Below are positions 21,901-33,166 of a stretch of 64,000 nucleotides of DNA, one piece after another. The first letter of the stretch is position 1. Each line of letters starts with the position of its first letter. A program made the position numbers and the translations under genes. Source of the stretch: Adiantum capillus-veneris. Lineage: Eukaryota > Streptophyta > Polypodiopsida > Polypodiales > Pteridaceae. A model generated the notes under the pieces. That model had not been told where the DNA came from, searched no databases, and was given only the letters and a program-made list of their open reading frames with translations. The stretch covers positions 64,546,620 through 64,610,619 of the forward strand of contig CM043956.1 of assembly GCA_014529385.2 (NCBI GenBank), given 5' to 3'.

Positions 21901-22550
21901 TTCTTGGTGAAGGAACTTCGATACTTTCCACTATCCTTTCTTTATCTCCGCTTCCTCACATGGTCATATTGTTTTAACCATATCCTTGGTCACTTATTTA
22001 TTGATGTATTTCCATTGCACGTGGTTTGGATTTTCCTATTTTGACAGTCGACGAGTTGTGTGCATCGCTTGTTGCACCAACATATCGTGCGCTAGAGATT
22101 TCATCCGCGCTGAAACGCATTAACAGTCATTTTTTGTCGATCATCCTGCACCCTTTGTGTACCACATGCTTTCTCTTGATCATCCGTGGTATCTTAGAAC
22201 TGAAATGGACAAATAGAAAAATATTAAATATCTTTGACAAACATTTGTTCGATCTCTCAATTCAACACTCTCAAAGATACCACAATTTACTAAAGACAAT
22301 TTAGTCAAATATTCTGCAATTGATCCAAATGTACCATAGAAAACTAACTTAAGACAATTGATTCAAATATATTTCAAGTGAGGTGAACCACCCAGAACAT
22401 AGACTTCAATGCAAATAAAGTACCTAGATGATAAGTCAATAGCAAAGTAGAAAATATTCAAGCATAGTAAAGAGATGATGCAAGTTCAATAAGTGGTCAC
22501 TAGGCAGGATTAGGGTCTATCTTTAAATACTCTCTAAAGAATAACAAAGT
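21900..22550. other. No gene seen
   Basis: AT-rich sequence with no open frame of note, apart from a 92-codon plus frame at 22026-22304 that resembles nothing I know. It separates the hAT relic from the kinase pseudogene. Confidence 0.5.
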
Positions 22551-22554
22551 ATCT

Positions 22555-23987
22555 GATGTGTTTCTTCTAGCTTTGCACTCTCTTAACTTCATCCAACTGT
22601 CCACTTTTTGCTGAATAGCCCTCATGGCATCCTGATACTTCTCCTGGGAAATACACTTTCCTAGATCTACTCCAAAAGTCTATTAACATGTCAAATACAA
22701 AACCTAATGCATAAATGTCGCTTGCTTTTGAGTATGCATCTACGTACTATGGATCATATATTTTTGGAGCAATCCACAGCCACTTTGTGAGCTCTTCCTC
22801 CCATGTTTCCTTTGTCTCCAAAATTGCAAAGTTCGATTCAGCTACAAGATGAAAAAAACTATTTGATACTCCCTTGGATGGCATTCTAAGAATCATGCCC
22901 CAATCAATAATTCCAAACTACGGTTTATTTGTGTGAGTAAAATCTAGCATTATGTTGTAGGGATGTAAGTCATTGTGCACTATACCAGAAGAGTGAGCAG
23001 CCACAACGCCATGAATAAGAGCGTTAAGATTTCTAACATCTGCTCAATCACTACTTTTAGCCGTGTAGTCTCTATCTCGACTGGGAAGTGTTTTTTATTT
23101 GGTGGCAAATTCCTCCAGACATATTGTAGCCTATGCATGCAGCATCTAAATGCTTCTTGGGAAAATGGCAGATGGCACATCATGTCTCCCAAGGTACCCC
23201 CATTGTAGTATGGTAAGATTGTGATCCAGGGGGCCTCGATGGTGAATCCAATGCATCTTACAATGGAGGGGTGAAGTGTTTGCATTCCTTCTTTTGTTTG
23301 GAAGCTATCAAATTCTATTGCAGTCCCTCTCTTGTAGCATTTGCCTACATATGTGATCTGCTCTGGAAAGAAAAAAATATTGTTAATGGTTTATAATGTG
23401 CATACACCAAAAGAGTCTACTCTAATCCTTGCACCTTTCACTAGGGCTTTGTGGGGAATTCCAATCAAATGTGTGCACTTGGAATTCAATGTTCTGCACA
23501 TAATTGTGCCGGTGTTGCTAGCATCTAATCGACCACCTACGATTGCTTGCGCATCTTGGGTAATCTTCAATCGCTTGGGTAAGGAGGCTTGGTCTTGGGA
23601 TTTCACCAGCTTCATCTTTCCCTTCTGCTCCTCCCACTATTTATCCCACAACTCTATTTTTTCCATATTGCAAGTGGGAGGAAGATCTTCTTTCAAGTCT
23701 ATGCAACACACTTTCATATTGCACAGCACTCTCCTAATCTTGTGTTGGGGGTCAAATTCTCTTATTCCTGTAGGAATCAGCAACTCATAATGGCCTTTGG
23801 CTTGCAATCTGTGCTTTGTGTTCTCCCAGATAGCGGTAGTGAGATCTTTAATGAAGACGTCACTTTCATTAATTTGTTGTATGCTACCATCTGCACATGG
23901 AGTTATTGCCAATATACACTCTTTTTTTATGGCATGCATAATAATTTTCTTTTGCTCCGGCGTCATTTTCTCCCCTGGCACCTCCAC
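22555..23987 (-). pseudogene. Protein kinase pseudogene
   Basis: The minus strand reads a kinase catalytic domain through several lesions. Upstream text from 23987 (LIPTGIREFDPQHKIRRVL) has no recognised domain. The kinase part includes LHPSIVRCIGF, WITILPYYNGGTLGDMM (hinge), VHNDLHPYNIML (catalytic loop, Asn replacing the usual Arg before Asp), IIDWGM (the DFG position reads DWG) and ASDIYALGFVFDMLIDF. Stops lie at about 23637 and 23391, a one-base frameshift near 22990, and two more stops downstream. It has no obvious intron, which could mean a retrocopy. The catalytic Lys was not confidently placed. Confidence 0.65.
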
Positions 23988-24141
23988 ATATTAAATGATC
24001 AATTTAACATGAGAAAATCATTTGGGAGAACTAGATATTAGTTTTTATGACACTACCTCTCTCTTGAAATCATAGTCGTCCTGGACTATGAGGTAGAGAA
24101 GATAAAGCCTAGTCATTAGTTCGTTTGCTAGCGGGTAGAGG

Positions 24142-24364
24142 TGTTACCATATACATGTGGTAGTGATGTGTGTGAACACACTAGGACCGCCGGGGCTCCC
24201 TCTTTAGGAGGTTTTTTCCCCCGTGCATTGTATATACGTCCATCACTCTAGGGCTATCTATCTTTCCATTACACACTAAGTAACACACACTCTCTATTGT
24301 GTGCCTTGAGCTTCCTTCGTCTTCTCCAAGCTGTGTGCGTTTCTCTGCAACCCTAATTCCAACA
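24142..24364 (+). repeat. 5' LTR of the copia element
   Basis: 223 bp, starting TGTTACCATATACATG and ending AATTCCAACA. It contains a TATATA motif at about 24231. It differs from the 3' LTR by a few substitutions and a small insertion near GCCGGGGCTCCC. Confidence 0.95.
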
Positions 24365-24366
24365 AT

Positions 24367-24380
24367 TGGTATCAGAGCAG
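24367..24380 (+). other. Primer-binding site, initiator tRNA-Met
   Basis: TGGTATCAGAGCAG lies two bases after the 5' LTR end. Confidence 0.93.
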
Positions 24381-24727
24381 GTTACGTCCTCTCAGGCTTA
24401 GTTGCCAGCTACTCCAGTACATGCCTGCTCACTTTCTTCGATTTCAGTGAGCTTTGGCGAGCGTTCACAGGTCGACTAATATTACGGGAGAGCTCATAGA
24501 GCTTGGTCTGCTCAGATTTTTTATTTGGGCTCATTTCAACCTCCTTTTCCACTATAGGTAGGTCTGCACAGGCTATTTCATCATTTTGTGCAAAGTTTTT
24601 GTCAGTTCCGTTTTCTGTATAACAGGTGCCTTACAGTCTTTCTACAGTTTGTGCTATATAGCACGTGTTGTTTCTACTCCATTTCTCCTATTTTTGGGCG
24701 GTTTTCACATCAGGTGTAACATTTACC

Positions 24728-25838
24728 ATGGCTGACAACAACAACACAGATGTGTTCAAGATGTTTGCTGCTGCTGAGGACAGGTTGGATGGGGACAATT
24801 ACCCTATGTGGGCTTATATGATGCAACATGTTCTTGTGTCAAAGGGCATCTGGAACATTGTGCAGGGCATTGATGTATGTCCTGGTTCTGAGGATGTAGG
24901 CGATGTTGAGGATGTTGCAGGTATTGCTGCAAGGATTGCTGCTGTTAGAGTTGTTTTGCCTATGGCAGAACAAGCTCGTTGGGATGTTAAGAATGCACAG
25001 GCTCATGCATTGATTGTGTTGTTTGTGAAGCGCACCATTGTTCCTCACATCTGTTCAACAAAATATGCAAAACAGGCTTGGGATATTCTAGCAGGTCTTT
25101 ATGCAAGTCGCAATGAGGCTAAAATTTCTTTGCTGCATAAAGAGATGGAGTCAAAGATTATGCATGAGGAAGATGATATGGACACTTTCCTTGCTAGTAT
25201 CAAGGATATCAATGAGCAACTCATTTCTGCAGGTGAAGTCATTTCAGACAGTTACCTAGTGCAGACTGTTCTTGATGCCTTACCAGATTCTTACCAGAGT
25301 TTTGCTAGTACTTGGAGACTTATGACCCAAGGAAATCTTGAAGTTGTCAAGTTTGATTCATTATGCACATTGCTTTTGCAAGAGTCACTTTCTAAAAAAA
25401 ACAGGACTAGACAATGTGCAGTTGAACATGCTTTTATTGCTTCTCAAAGAAAGGGTGGTAACAGCAAAGCAGCCACTTCTTATGGTTCTGCTGCGAGTGG
25501 CAAAAATTCTGTTCCTAATGCTTCTGCTAGCAGCACTTCGTCTGGCAATTCTGGTGATAAGGGAAAAAAGAAGATGCATTGCCATTATTGTAAAGCTAAT
25601 GATCACTTGATCAAGTCGTGTTCTAAGTTGAAGGCCAAAGAGGCTAAGAATAAAGAGGGTGGTTCCACTGCAAATGCTGGTTCCACTACAAATGCAGCCA
25701 TTGTTGAGTCTTCTGTGAAAGGAGACTGTGAGGCTGATGTTGATGCAGAATGGGCTTTTAGCATAGAGTGCACTTACAATCCTGTTGTCCATGATGCATG
25801 CTTGTCAGTTGCTGCAGATTCACATGTGTGGATTTCGA
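24728..25838 (+). CDS. Copia gag polyprotein start
   Basis: The open frame begins at ATGGCTGACAACAACAAC; an upstream in-frame non-ATG codon is unlikely to be used. The N-terminal 230 residues are a copia-type gag domain with LDGDNYPMWAYMMQHVL and QAHALIVLFVKRTIVPHIC, then an ELISAGEVISDSYLVQTVLD-like stretch (here beginning EQLISAGE). A Ser/Gly-rich linker leads to the zinc knuckle CHYCKANDHLIKSC (CX2CX4HX4C) at about residues 284-297. The frame leaves the polyprotein near 25838, where pol continues one frame over. The last codons after HVWI in this frame are therefore spurious. Gag would package the element RNA in the cytoplasm. Confidence 0.88.
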
Positions 25839-28800
25839 CAGTGGTGCTACAAAGCACATTACCTCACATCGTGAATTGTTTACCTCTCTCGAGTTTGTCC
25901 CTCATGGGAATTCAGTCACTTGTGCCAACAACGCCTCTTATCCAGTTCAGGGAGTTGGAAAGATTGTGCTCACTGCTGCTAATGGCAGTTCCTTCACACT
26001 TGTTGATGCACTTTATGTACCTGGGATCAAGAAGAATCTCTTGTCTGTATCCGCACTTGCTAGACTTGGACTTGTAGTCAAATTTGTGGATGAAAGATGT
26101 ACAGTTCATGATCTCAGTTTTGGTGATGAAATTGTTGCATCTGGGCTTTTGTGCCGTGGGCTGTATAAGCTCACTTTGTATGACAAGTGTGGACAAAATT
26201 TTGCAAATGCTGTTGCAGATTCAAGGGCTATTTCAGATGCAAAACTTTGGCATGCTCGTTTTGGTCATCTGAATTTTGCCAGTTTGCTGCGTTTGCAGAA
26301 ATCTGATATGGTTGCTTCTTTGCCGCCTCTTGAAGCACCTATCAAACATGTTTGTGAAGGCTGTATTCTGGGTAAAATGCAGCGTTCTAAGTTTCCAAAG
26401 GATGGTTCAGTTAGGGCCACATGCAGGTTGCTGCTTGTGCATAGTGATGTTTGTGGGCCCATGCAAACTCCGTCCTTGGGCAATTACCTGTACTTCGTGA
26501 CTTTCATTGATGATTACTCCAGGCATGCGTGGGTATTTCCGCTTAAAGCGAAGTCCGAAGTTTTTATGTGCTTCAAACAATTTTTGGCTATGGCTGAAAA
26601 TGTCTCAAAATGTACTATGGGCACCCTCCGTTCCGATCGAGGGGGGGAGTATATGTCTCATGAATTTAATGCATTTCTGGCTAGTCGTGGGATAAAACAC
26701 CAATGTACAGTGCCTTATACACCTCAGCAAAATGGTGTTGCTGAGAGGAAAAACAGGTCACTAACAGAAATGGCACGATGTATGGTCAAAAGTCAAGCTT
26801 TGCCGCATTCTTTTTGGCTTGAGGCCATCATGTGTGCCACTTATGTACTTAACAGGTGTCCTACAAAAGCTTTGTAGTCTATTACTCCATATGAAGCATG
26901 GCATGATAGAAAGCCTTCGATTGAGCACATGCGTGTTTTTGGCTGTTTGGCATATGCTTTGGTGCCACAAGTGCAGCGCAGAAAATTGGATGATAAGGCT
27001 CTCAAATGTATTTTTGTTGGTTATAGTGATGAAAGCAAAGGTTATAGGTTGTATCATCCACAAACAAAACGTATTCTAGTTTCACATGATGTAGTGTTTG
27101 TGGAAGATTCTATTCAGCCCTTGCTGTCATGTACTAGAGACAGTAATGTAAGCTCACAGGACATTTATGACACTTTGTTGCCTCTTTTCAGTGGTGGAAA
27201 TACGAATGTAAGTTCCAATGAGGCAAATGTACAGCCTATGGGGGTTTTTGAAAATGTTACAAATCAGCCTATTACTGATGCAGATGTACATGATGCACTT
27301 GATGAGGAAAGGGCTGAAAATGAGCAGGCTAGAGGTATGCCAAAATGGCTGGTGCACACTTTTCGTGACAGTAAATTGGATGCACCTTTGTCTAGTGGTA
27401 CTCGTTCAGGCTCTCACCATGCATCTTATGCATCAGATTGTTATACTTTGGCTGTGTCTAGTTTACATGATGTTGAGGAGCCTCTATCTTTTGCTGAAGC
27501 ACAGAATTCAGAACATTGGATGGCTGCCATGCAATCAGAATATGATGCACTTATAGAAAATGACACATGGACTTTATGTGATTTGCCTCCTGGCAAAAAG
27601 GCCATTGGTACGAAGTGGGTTTACAAGTTGAAACGCAAGCCGGATGGTGAGATCGATCGCCATAAGGCTCGACTTGTTGCAAAGGGTTATGCACAGCAAA
27701 AAGGCATAGATTATGAAGAGACTTTTTCTCCCACTTGTCGTATGACTACTGTGCGTTTTCTATGTGCATTGGCAGCTCATTTTGGTTGGGATGTACATCA
27801 ATCAGACATTGTTATTGCTTTCTTGAATGGTGACATATTTGAGGAAGTTTATGTAACGCAGCCTCACGGTTTTGTCATTAAAGGACAAGAGGACAAAGTG
27901 TGCAAATGTAAGAAGGCTTTGTATGGGTTGAAGCAATCTCCTCGTGCTTGGTATGAGAAAGCTGACACTGATTTGGTTAAACGAGGCTTTTGTAACAGTC
28001 CAACAGAAAGAACATTGTATGTAAAGCGTGAGGATGATGTATTTCTCATTGTGGTTCTTTATGTCGATGATTTGCTGATCACTGGACCAAATGAGAGACA
28101 TATTGCTGAATTTAAGGTTGATTTGAATGCTACTTTCAAGATGAAAGATTTGGGGCTGTTGTATCATTTTTTGGGTATACAGTTTAAGCAGTGTGATGGT
28201 GGTATTGCCTTGTGTCAGAAAAGTTACATAGCGACATTGCTATGCAAGTTTGGACTTGAGGATTGCAAACCTATTGCCACTCCCATGGAAACAGGTTTGA
28301 AGTTGAGTCTACATGATGCTGGTGATCCTACTGATGCCACTCTTTACCAAACTGCTATTGACTGGCTCACTTATGTATGCAACACGAGGCCAGATATTTA
28401 GTTTGCAATCTCACAGGTCAGCAGATTCATGCATAGCCCAGGGTCTAAGAATTGGCAGGCTGTCAAAAGGATTTTCCGCTACCTTAGTGGCACTTTACAC
28501 CTTGGCTTGTTTTATCCCAAGGGGGCATCAATGCTGCCAGACTTACATGCTTTTTCGGAGTCAAATTGAGCTGGTTGTTTTGACACACGAGTGTCCACAA
28601 GTGGTTTTTGTTTCATGCTTGGCAGTTCATGTATATCATGGTTGAGCAAGAAGCAACCTACTCTGGCCACTTTGAGTTGTGAGGCTGAGTACAGGGCAGT
28701 CTTCACAACTACGGTTGGGTGTGTATGGCTCAGACACCTTATGGATGATTTGGGTGTTGGACAGGAAACTGCCAACACTATCTACACTGACAGTTAGAGC

Positions 28801-29016
28801 GCATTGGCAGTTGCGAGGAACCCAATTTTTCATGCTCGCACAAAGCACATTGAGGTGCATTACCACTATGTTAGAGAGAGGCTCTTAGCAGGAGAGATCA
28901 CCTTGGCTTATGTGCCAACACAAGACAACCTTGCAGATATTTTCACAAAGGCATTGTCTCATGAGAAGCTTGAAGCTTTCCGCAAAGCTTTGGGCTTACT
29001 CCCCTTTGTGGACTGA
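25838..29016 (+). pseudogene. Copia pol: protease, integrase, reverse transcriptase, RNase H
   Basis: In one plus frame: protease DSGATKHIT; GAG-pre-integrase LWHARFGHLNFASLLRL and CEGCILGKMQRSKFP; integrase core with FIDDYSRHAWVFPL, RSDRGGEYMS and TPQQNGVAERKNRSL (D, D and E present); RT with WVYKLKRKPDGEIDRHKARL, YALYGLKQSPRAWY-like KKALYGLKQSPRAWY and the active site LYVDDLLITGP; RNase H with SCEAEYRAV and a C-terminal HARTKHIEVHYHYVRERL. TAG at 26875, TAG at 28399, TGA at 28567 (in place of a conserved Trp) and TAG at 28795 interrupt it. A missing base near 25835 separates it from gag. All catalytic residues checked are retained. Confidence 0.92.
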
Positions 29017-29080
29017 TCATGTGCTTAGGGTATGGCACTTCCCTTTACTCATGTGCCAACTCTCGTTCACCGCATCACTC

Positions 29081-29090
29081 CAGGGGGGGA
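29081..29090 (+). other. Polypurine tract of the copia element
   Basis: CAGGGGGGGA ends two bases before the 3' LTR. Confidence 0.85.
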
Positions 29091-29092
29091 TT

Positions 29093-29321
29093 TGTTACCA
29101 TATACATGTGGTAGTGATGTGTGTGAACACACTAGGACTGCCGGAGCATTTTTTCCCTCTTTAGGAGGTTTTTTCCCCCGTGCATTGTATATACACCCAT
29201 CACTCTAGGGCTATCTATCTTTCCATTACACACTAAGTAACACACACTCTCTATTGTGTGCCTTGAGCTTCCTTCGTCTTCTCCAAGCTGTGTGCGTTTC
29301 TCTGCAACCCTAATTCCAACA
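29093..29321 (+). repeat. 3' LTR of the copia element
   Basis: 229 bp and nearly identical to 24142-24364; the main difference is a six-base expansion near GCATTTTTTCCC. Confidence 0.95.
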
Positions 29322-29639
29322 ATAGGATCCCTATTTTACCCTATGACACTGTTCCAAAATGGATGACTAGTCCATTTGGTGCTTGAGAGCCTTAGTTGCC
29401 ACAAGCATGTCTGCACATTAGACCGTATCAATCTTCCATAGTAGAGTGACAAAATATACTTGGTGTTCGGGAGACGCCGTCTCCACAAACATGATCCTAA
29501 GCATGCATACTTAATAACATTTGTGCACAATAAAGAAAAGAGAGTCTTATAAGATAAAAACTTTGTTCATTTATATGTATTTATATTTGCTTACTCTAGA
29601 GAATCATTGTAAGCATTGACAAGGTTTAGGTTATAGTTT

Positions 29640-29944
29640 AATTATATGCCTTCTATCCATCTAGCATCTTCAAGAGGATAATTTTTAAACTTGATAAGAT
29701 ATTGTCAAAGAGTCTTACCACCTCTCAATAGCTTGTCTTCATGTCAGAGAATGGACTCGGGCTGCAACACCTCTTCTTGGTCCTTGATCTCCGGGGGTCT
29801 TCAATGGTTGCTTCTTGAGGTGGCTGTCCTTTGTAAGGCTTCAGTAGGCTCACGTGGAAAGCATTGTGTATGAGCCAATGGTGGGGCAACTTAAGTTGAT
29901 AGCTCATCTCATTGATTGGCATAAGAATCTAAAAGGGACCATAG
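29640..29944 (-). pseudogene. Chromovirus integrase C-terminus and chromodomain
   Basis: 29725-29922 reads MPINEMSYQLKLPHHWLIHN then AFHVSLLKPYKGQPPQEATI, the conserved end of chromovirus integrase. A shifted frame continues EEVLQPESIL, then after a stop HEDKLLRGG and YLIKFKNYPLEDARWIEG. The last piece is a chromodomain core (compare the general pattern YLVKWKGYP-x5-W). Chromodomains of this class are thought to steer integration to particular chromatin. Stops after ESIL and KTL, and a frameshift near 29780, inactivate it. Confidence 0.72.
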
Positions 29945-30195
29945 TGTGGGAGTTAAACACTAGCTCTCTACCTACCTAGCCATGCGGGAGTGATCCCTAG
30001 AATTCTCTAGAAACTCACCTTTGAAGCCTACATAAGAGGCTCTCTTCTCATGGTTGTAACAAGTCTTTTTGCTCTAGTAATATAAGGTTGCTTTCCTTTT
30101 GTCTAGAGTGTTTCTCTCTCATCTACACACAAACACACACACACACACACAAGTATGAATGCTTCACATGTGTATCCACCCTAGAAATTCCTACA
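29945..30195 (+). repeat. 5' LTR of the gag-only element
   Basis: 251 bp; includes GTAATATAAGG, and CTCATCTACACACAAAC followed by a (CA)n tract near its end. Confidence 0.94.
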
Positions 30196-30197
30196 AC

Positions 30198-30210
30198 TGG
30201 TATCAGAGCA
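30198..30210 (+). other. Primer-binding site, initiator tRNA-Met
   Basis: TGGTATCAGAGCA lies two bases after the 5' LTR end CTACA. Confidence 0.92.
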
Positions 30211-30392
30211 TTAAAGACCCTCATGGGCCACTAGCTCACTTTTAGGTAGTGTGTGTGCACTCTTAGCAAAGTGTGGTAGGAAATATCCTTCTATCTCTCT
30301 CTAGAACCCACGAGTTTTCTCCCTAGCTTTTAGGAGTCTTGAGCTACCAACTTGTTCTCACACTAGCCTCTTTGACTTTTTGGCCACCTAAA

Positions 30393-31141
30393 CATGCAAA
30401 AGGTGTTTTACTCCTTCAAGCCAAGCCAAAAGAAGTGAGCAAACTCGTGGGATGCTCTTGCTCTTTCTCCATCATCCTCTTCCCCAAATCCAAGCTTCCA
30501 TGGTGACCTTGGATGGCTTCCTAATCACCTCTCTTAATCACCTTCAACTCTAGCTAGACTAGTTACTTATTCTCTCTCTATTCTCTCACCGCTAATAAGA
30601 GGAGGAGGCACTTCATTTTTTGTTTTGACAGCTCATTAATCCTCATTAGATTGCCATTAATCCACTCTTAATCTCATCATTAGCCTTCTACAAGCTCTAC
30701 ACAACAAAAGGACAAGACTAGCTAGCTTATGCAAGCAAAACTAGTCTATTTCTACATGAAACAGAAAATGAAAAACATGTAGAAATAGACTAGTTTTGCT
30801 TGCATAAGCTAGCTAGTCTTGCCCTTTTGTTGTGTAGAGCTTGTAGAAGGCTAATGATGAGATTAAGAGTGGATTAATGGCAATCTAATGAGGATTAATG
30901 GGCTGTCAAAACAGAAAATGAAGTGCCTCCTCCTCTTATTAGTGGTGAGAGAATAGAGAGAGAATAAGTAACTAGTCTAGCAAGAGTTGAAGGTGATTAA
31001 GAGAGGTGATTAGGGAGCCATCCAAGGTCACCATGGAAGCTTGGATTTGGGGAAGAGGATGATGGAGAAAGAGCAAGAGCAGCCCACGAGTTTGCTCACT
31101 TCTTTTGGCTTGGCTTGAAGGAGTAAAACACCTTTTGCATG
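30393..31141. repeat. Near-perfect 366-bp inverted repeat with a 17-bp spacer
   Basis: The left arm 30393-30758 starts CATGCAAAAGGTGTTTTACT and ends TAGTCTATTTCTACATG. The right arm 30776-31141 is its reverse complement. The spacer is AAACAGAAAATGAAAAA. By eye there are only about eight mismatches, mostly transitions. RNA read from the 5' LTR through this leader would fold into a very long hairpin before reaching gag. Confidence 0.95.
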
Positions 31142-31149
31142 GTTTCAAC

Positions 31150-31292
31150 CCATTAATCCTCATTAGATTGCCATTAATCCACTCTTAATCTCATCATTAG
31201 CCTTCTACAAGCTCTACAAAACAAAAGGGCAAGACTAGCTAGCTTATGCAAGCAAAACTAGTCTATTTCTACATGTTTTTAATTTTCTGTTT
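31150..31292 (+). repeat. Third, partial direct copy of the inverted-repeat arm
   Basis: About 140 bp matching the inner part of the left arm (CATTAATCCTCATTAGATTG through CTATTTCTACATG) in the same orientation, just after the right arm. It then continues into a TTTTTAATTTTCTGTTT sequence resembling the spacer. Confidence 0.9.
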
Positions 31293-31710
31293 CAAAACAA
31301 AGAATTAAAACCTCATTTTCAGCCCTCTAAATCAATGTTTGAGGCTTTCTTAAGCTACTCCAAAGCTTGAACTACAAGGGCATTCAATTTGGGCACCATC
31401 TACATCGATTTTGGGAGGAAAAGAGCTCATTTCGAAGGCCGTTTTTGCTTCAACAAGCACTCAACTTCAAAATAGAGAATTAATTCTCTGATTTTCACTG
31501 ATTTTTCAGCTTTTTTCATCAAGGGAGAGCTTCTACAAATCATCTCGACACATTTCTATACTTCAAGGCACATTTTGGTAACATTTGGGGCTTATTTGTG
31601 CATGTTTTGAGCTTTCATTCTTCATTACCGCATACATTGCTTTTGTAAAAGGGTAGACACCATTTTGAGAGTCTCGAAATAGGACCCCCTTGCTCACATT
31701 ATCTAACATT

Positions 31711-32733
31711 ATGGGTAACAATGATGTCTCAATCTTCAATGGAGTTGGCTTCCATACATGGCAAGTCAAGCTCAAGGGCTACTTGATGAAGAAAGGGCTA
31801 TGGAGTATGATTACTACAGAAGGGGGGGGGGGGGGGGGGGGGGGGGGAACCTAACGGCACAATAACAAAGGGAATTTACACAAAAAGATGAGAAATCCTT
31901 AGGTATTCTACTCATTAGTGTAGCGGATGAGATAGTGCATCACTTAGATCAAGCCACTTCCGCTAAAATTGCATGGGATACACTAGAAAGAACTTTTGGG
32001 GCAAAAGGTAAGCATTCTAAGATCTCCCTTAAAATGCAACTCTATTCACTCATTATGCATGACAATGAAACACTATCAAGTGTTGTCAATAGACTTAAGA
32101 GTATTTGCACCCAATTAGCTTACATTCAATGCAACATAGATGAGGATGATAAAATAGCTATTCTTCTTAAATCCTTACCTATTACATATGAGCACATAGT
32201 CATTGTGCTTAAGGAAAAAGAACCAGTTCTCTCTCTTGAGAGTATCATCCACTCTATCCAAGAGGAGGAAAACAAGCACACACACACACACTAAAGAGGC
32301 ACCCATATCTCAAGCATTATATGTCTCTAATTCAAAGAAAGCATGTAAACATTGTGGGAAAACCAACCACTCTTCCCAAAATTGTTTCAAAGTCAAAAAG
32401 TGTGTTAAGTGTGGTAAAGTTGGGCATCCACCCCAATTTTGCCCTAAAGGCAGCAACGGCGACAACGGCGGCTCTAATGGTGGCAACAATGGCGGCTCTC
32501 TCTCCAAAGGACGACACGTTCACTACACACGTAGTGATGATGATGATAGTGATGAAAATCACAATGGCAATGACGACGACAACAACACCAATGAAGGGAT
32601 ACATTTCACCACTTCTCCTCGTGCTTCCTCTTCCACTTATAGCACTTCCTTTTCTAATAAAACCCATGTTAAGGGCAGCCCAACTAAAGGCAAAAATGTG
32701 TACTACTATAATAGTGGTGATGACATTCTGTGA
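31711..32733 (+). pseudogene. Copia-type gag of the gag-only element
   Basis: An ATG at 31711 reads MGNNDVSIFNGVGFHTWQVK up to a run of 26 G. The gag continues in another frame with AKIAWDTLERTFGAKGKHSK, NRLKSICTQLAYIQCN and LLKSLPITYEH, the UBN2-type copia gag domain. It shifts frame again at a (CA)n tract near 32275. The third segment has two CCHC knuckles, CKHCGKTNHSSQNC and CVKCGKVGHPPQFC, then a Gly/Asn-rich and Asp/Asn-rich acidic tail, ending at TGA 32733. A stop also lies just after the G run. No protease, integrase or RT follows. Two frameshifts are at simple repeats, so they may be recent or assembly errors. Confidence 0.85.
31822..31847 (+). repeat. Homopolymer of 26 G
   Basis: An uninterrupted G run inside gag. 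Its length is not reliable in most sequencing and decides the frame of the gag protein. Confidence 0.85.
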
Positions 32734-32959
32734 TGGGGATATGCTACCTCTTTGTTGAATCCTTGTTAACTTGTAGTACTTCTATGTGTGAACCTCTTAT
32801 GACATGATCTTATGAGAACCATCAATGTTCATAAAGTGATGAATACCATATGTTTGTAATGTTGGACATAGCGTTGAATCCATATGAGAACCGCTATGTA
32901 CCACATCCTGTTTTCTTTGTGAACCTCAGTTGGTAGACGCATGTGTTTAAGGGGGCATT

Positions 32960-33135
32960 TGTGAGAGTTAAACACTAGCTCTCTACCTACCTAGCCATGT
33001 GGGAGTGATCCCTAGAATTCTCTAGAAACTCACCTTTGAAGCCTACATAAGAGACTCTCTTCTCATGGTTGTAACAAGTATTTTTGCTCTAGTAATATAA
33101 GGTTTCTTTCCTTTTGTCTAGAGTGTTTCTCTCTC

Positions 33136-33166
<31 letters not shown>

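Larger units (their letters stand above)
24142..29321 (+). mobile_element. Nearly intact Ty1/copia retrotransposon
   Basis: LTRs lie at 24142-24364 and 29093-29321 with TGTTACC...CAACA ends. The initiator tRNA-Met primer site and a CAGGGGGGGA purine tract are present. Gag, protease, integrase, RT and RNase H follow in copia order on the plus strand. The flanks AGAGG (24137-24141) and ATAGG (29322-29326) are a probable 5-bp target duplication with one change. Damage is limited to one frameshift near 25835 and four stops (26875, 28399, 28567, 28795), so the insertion is probably recent but inactive. Confidence 0.95.

Noticed and set aside
29323..29640. Search for the chromovirus 3' LTR next to the chromodomain
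   Set aside because: No copy of the 38209-39450 sequence was found here or below the copia element, so no LTR is called.
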